From CAYZWU01 sp964482235 (lineage in GTDB: Bacteria > Planctomycetota > B15-G4 > CAYZWU01), in assembly GCA_964482235.1 (NCBI GenBank), contig CAYZWU010000034.1:1-55961 (forward strand): DNA of 55,961 bases. The letters run 5' to 3'. The first letter of the stretch is position 1. Every line of letters starts with the position of its first letter. Both the position numbers and the translations under genes were made by a program. The notes below the pieces were generated by a model. The model did no database searches. It was not told the origin of the DNA and saw only the letters and a list, made by a program, of their open reading frames with translations. This document shows, piece after piece, positions 55,023 to 55,961 of the stretch.

Positions 55023-55832
55023 TTGGCGCGAATCATCGAATCGGGCAAGGACGAGGCCGATCTCCTCGAGGCGCGGAAGGCGTTTCTCCGGTCGCGGCAT
55101 GCCGTGGCGTTGACGGGAGCCGGCATCTCCGTGGAAAGCGGCATCCCCGATTTCCGGAGCCCCGGAGGGCTCTGGTCCGTCTTTCAACCGGACGAGTATG
55201 CCACCCTGGATGTCTTCATCCGTGATCCGGCCAAGGCCTGGGATCTCTACCGTGCCCTGGGCCGCACCCTGGAAGGGAAGCAGCCCAATCCGGCCCATCT
55301 CACCCTGGCCCGTTTCGAGAGAGCAGGCAGGCTCGCCCGGGTCGTCACGCAGAACGTGGACGGCCTTCACCAGGCCGCGGGGTGCGAGAATGTCCTCGAG
55401 GTCCACGGCGACCATCAGCACCTCCAGTGCATCAAGTGCGGCTGGATCGGTCCGATGATCGCGGAGCTCCTGTACGGCGACGAGGTGCCCGCCTGCCCGA
55501 ACTGCACCTTCCCGCTGAAACCGAACGTCGTGCTCTTCGGCGAGGATGTGCGCGGTATGGACCGGGCGATGGATTCGATGAGGCAGTGCGATTTCCTCCT
55601 CGTCATCGGCACCTCGGCCCAGGTCTACCCGGCAGCCGGCCTGCCGACCCTGGTGCAGTCAAGCGGCGGCATCATCTGCGAGTTCAACCTCGAGGAGACG
55701 GCGCTGACAAGCGGTCTTTCAGGGGGGCTTTTGACTCTCTTCGATGGGGGGGCGGCCACGCGGTCCGATTTCCTCTTCAAGGGATCGGCCGGCGAGATGC
55801 TGACCCTCTTTGCCGAAGAGGCGGCATACTGA
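55023..55832 (+). CDS. cobB: NAD-dependent protein deacylase, sirtuin family
   Basis: A 269-residue Sir2 protein that removes acyl groups from lysines using NAD. TTG 55023 follows GGGAGG by about eight bases; no ATG fits. Motifs: GAGISVESGIPDFRSPGGLW (32-51), TQNVDGLHQ (109-117), catalytic His128 in VHGDH, a zinc ribbon with Cys136, 139, 158 and 161, and VIGTSAQVYPAAGLP. Both the zinc site and the active site are complete. In bacteria sirtuins often regulate acyl-CoA metabolism enzymes, fitting the upstream operon. Symbol assigned by family only. Confidence 0.93.
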   Translation: MARIIESGKDEADLLEARKAFLRSRHAVALTGAGISVESGIPDFRSPGGLWSVFQPDEYATLDVFIRDPAKAWDLYRALGRTLEGKQPNPAHLTLARFERAGRLARVVTQNVDGLHQAAGCENVLEVHGDHQHLQCIKCGWIGPMIAELLYGDEVPACPNCTFPLKPNVVLFGEDVRGMDRAMDSMRQCDFLLVIGTSAQVYPAAGLPTLVQSSGGIICEFNLEETALTSGLSGGLLTLFDGGAATRSDFLFKGSAGEMLTLFAEEAAY

Positions 55833-55912
55833 TTCCGGGCAGATCCTCCGACGGAGATTTCGCGGGCTCGGTCTCGATATCATTTAGGAAACCGTTCTGG
55901 GCGGGTTCCGGT

Positions 55913-55961
<49 letters not shown>

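Overview
The window reads as a bacterial chromosome fragment, GC-rich by eye, with tightly packed operons, frequent 4-bp start/stop overlaps and several TTG starts behind good Shine-Dalgarno (SD) sequences. LptB points to a cell with an outer membrane. The mix of DUF1080, DUF1570-like, FG-GAP, sialidase and kelch-symporter proteins, a WhiG/FliA-type sigma factor, a signal peptidase with a large insertion and a UGA-recoded redoxin suggests an uncultured Planctomycetota-like or neighbouring phylum. No rRNA is present, so this is inference. The right edge is a 48-base run of G, typical of a read or assembly artefact at a contig end.

Region by region. 1-4.7 kb: a partial M14 carboxypeptidase, a GH20 hexosaminidase and a DUF1080 protein. 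4.7-15.8 kb: a sialic-acid cluster. A leftward operon encodes a GntR/FCD regulator, a BNR sialidase, a UroD-like protein, a kelch mutarotase fused to a sodium symporter, and N-acetylneuraminate lyase. Divergent from it are a large GH33-like sialidase and an S9 peptidase. A perfect palindrome, ATGGTATACCAT, lies in the shared promoter region. 16.0-17.8 kb: the most striking gene, a selenoprotein with an in-frame UGA in a deiodinase-like redoxin domain, a hairpin right behind it, and six CXXCH heme sites at the C terminus. It would be called as two unrelated ORFs by standard pipelines. 17.9-28.3 kb: an FG-GAP propeller protein, a small unknown gene with a candidate sigma-54 promoter and a candidate structured leader, a DUF1570-like pseudo-metalloprotease, a 1705-residue kinase/TPR/GAF/sigma-54 activator, and a secreted unknown protein.

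28.5-46.1 kb is mostly housekeeping: coaB and coaC as separate genes, prfB with a programmed +1 frameshift, and purH (rightward, ending in a strong terminator); then etfA/etfB, an HD-GYP response regulator, lptB, lepB, rdgB, rph, a DUF1232 protein, a WhiG/FliA sigma factor, apt, an ABC-F ATPase and a NUDIX-HD protein (all leftward); then pyrK. 46.1-51.7 kb is an acyl-CoA operon behind a good sigma-70 promoter: two acyl-CoA dehydrogenases around MeaB and a split B12 mutase whose selectivity residues look like isobutyryl-CoA rather than methylmalonyl-CoA mutase. The etfAB genes could accept its electrons. 51.7-55.8 kb holds an MBL-fold hydrolase, a cyclophilin lipoprotein, a degenerate aconitase-family protein and a sirtuin.

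I saw no tRNA, rRNA, CRISPR array, transposase or phage gene. Mobile-like sequence is limited to a 159-bp imperfect palindrome and related fragments.
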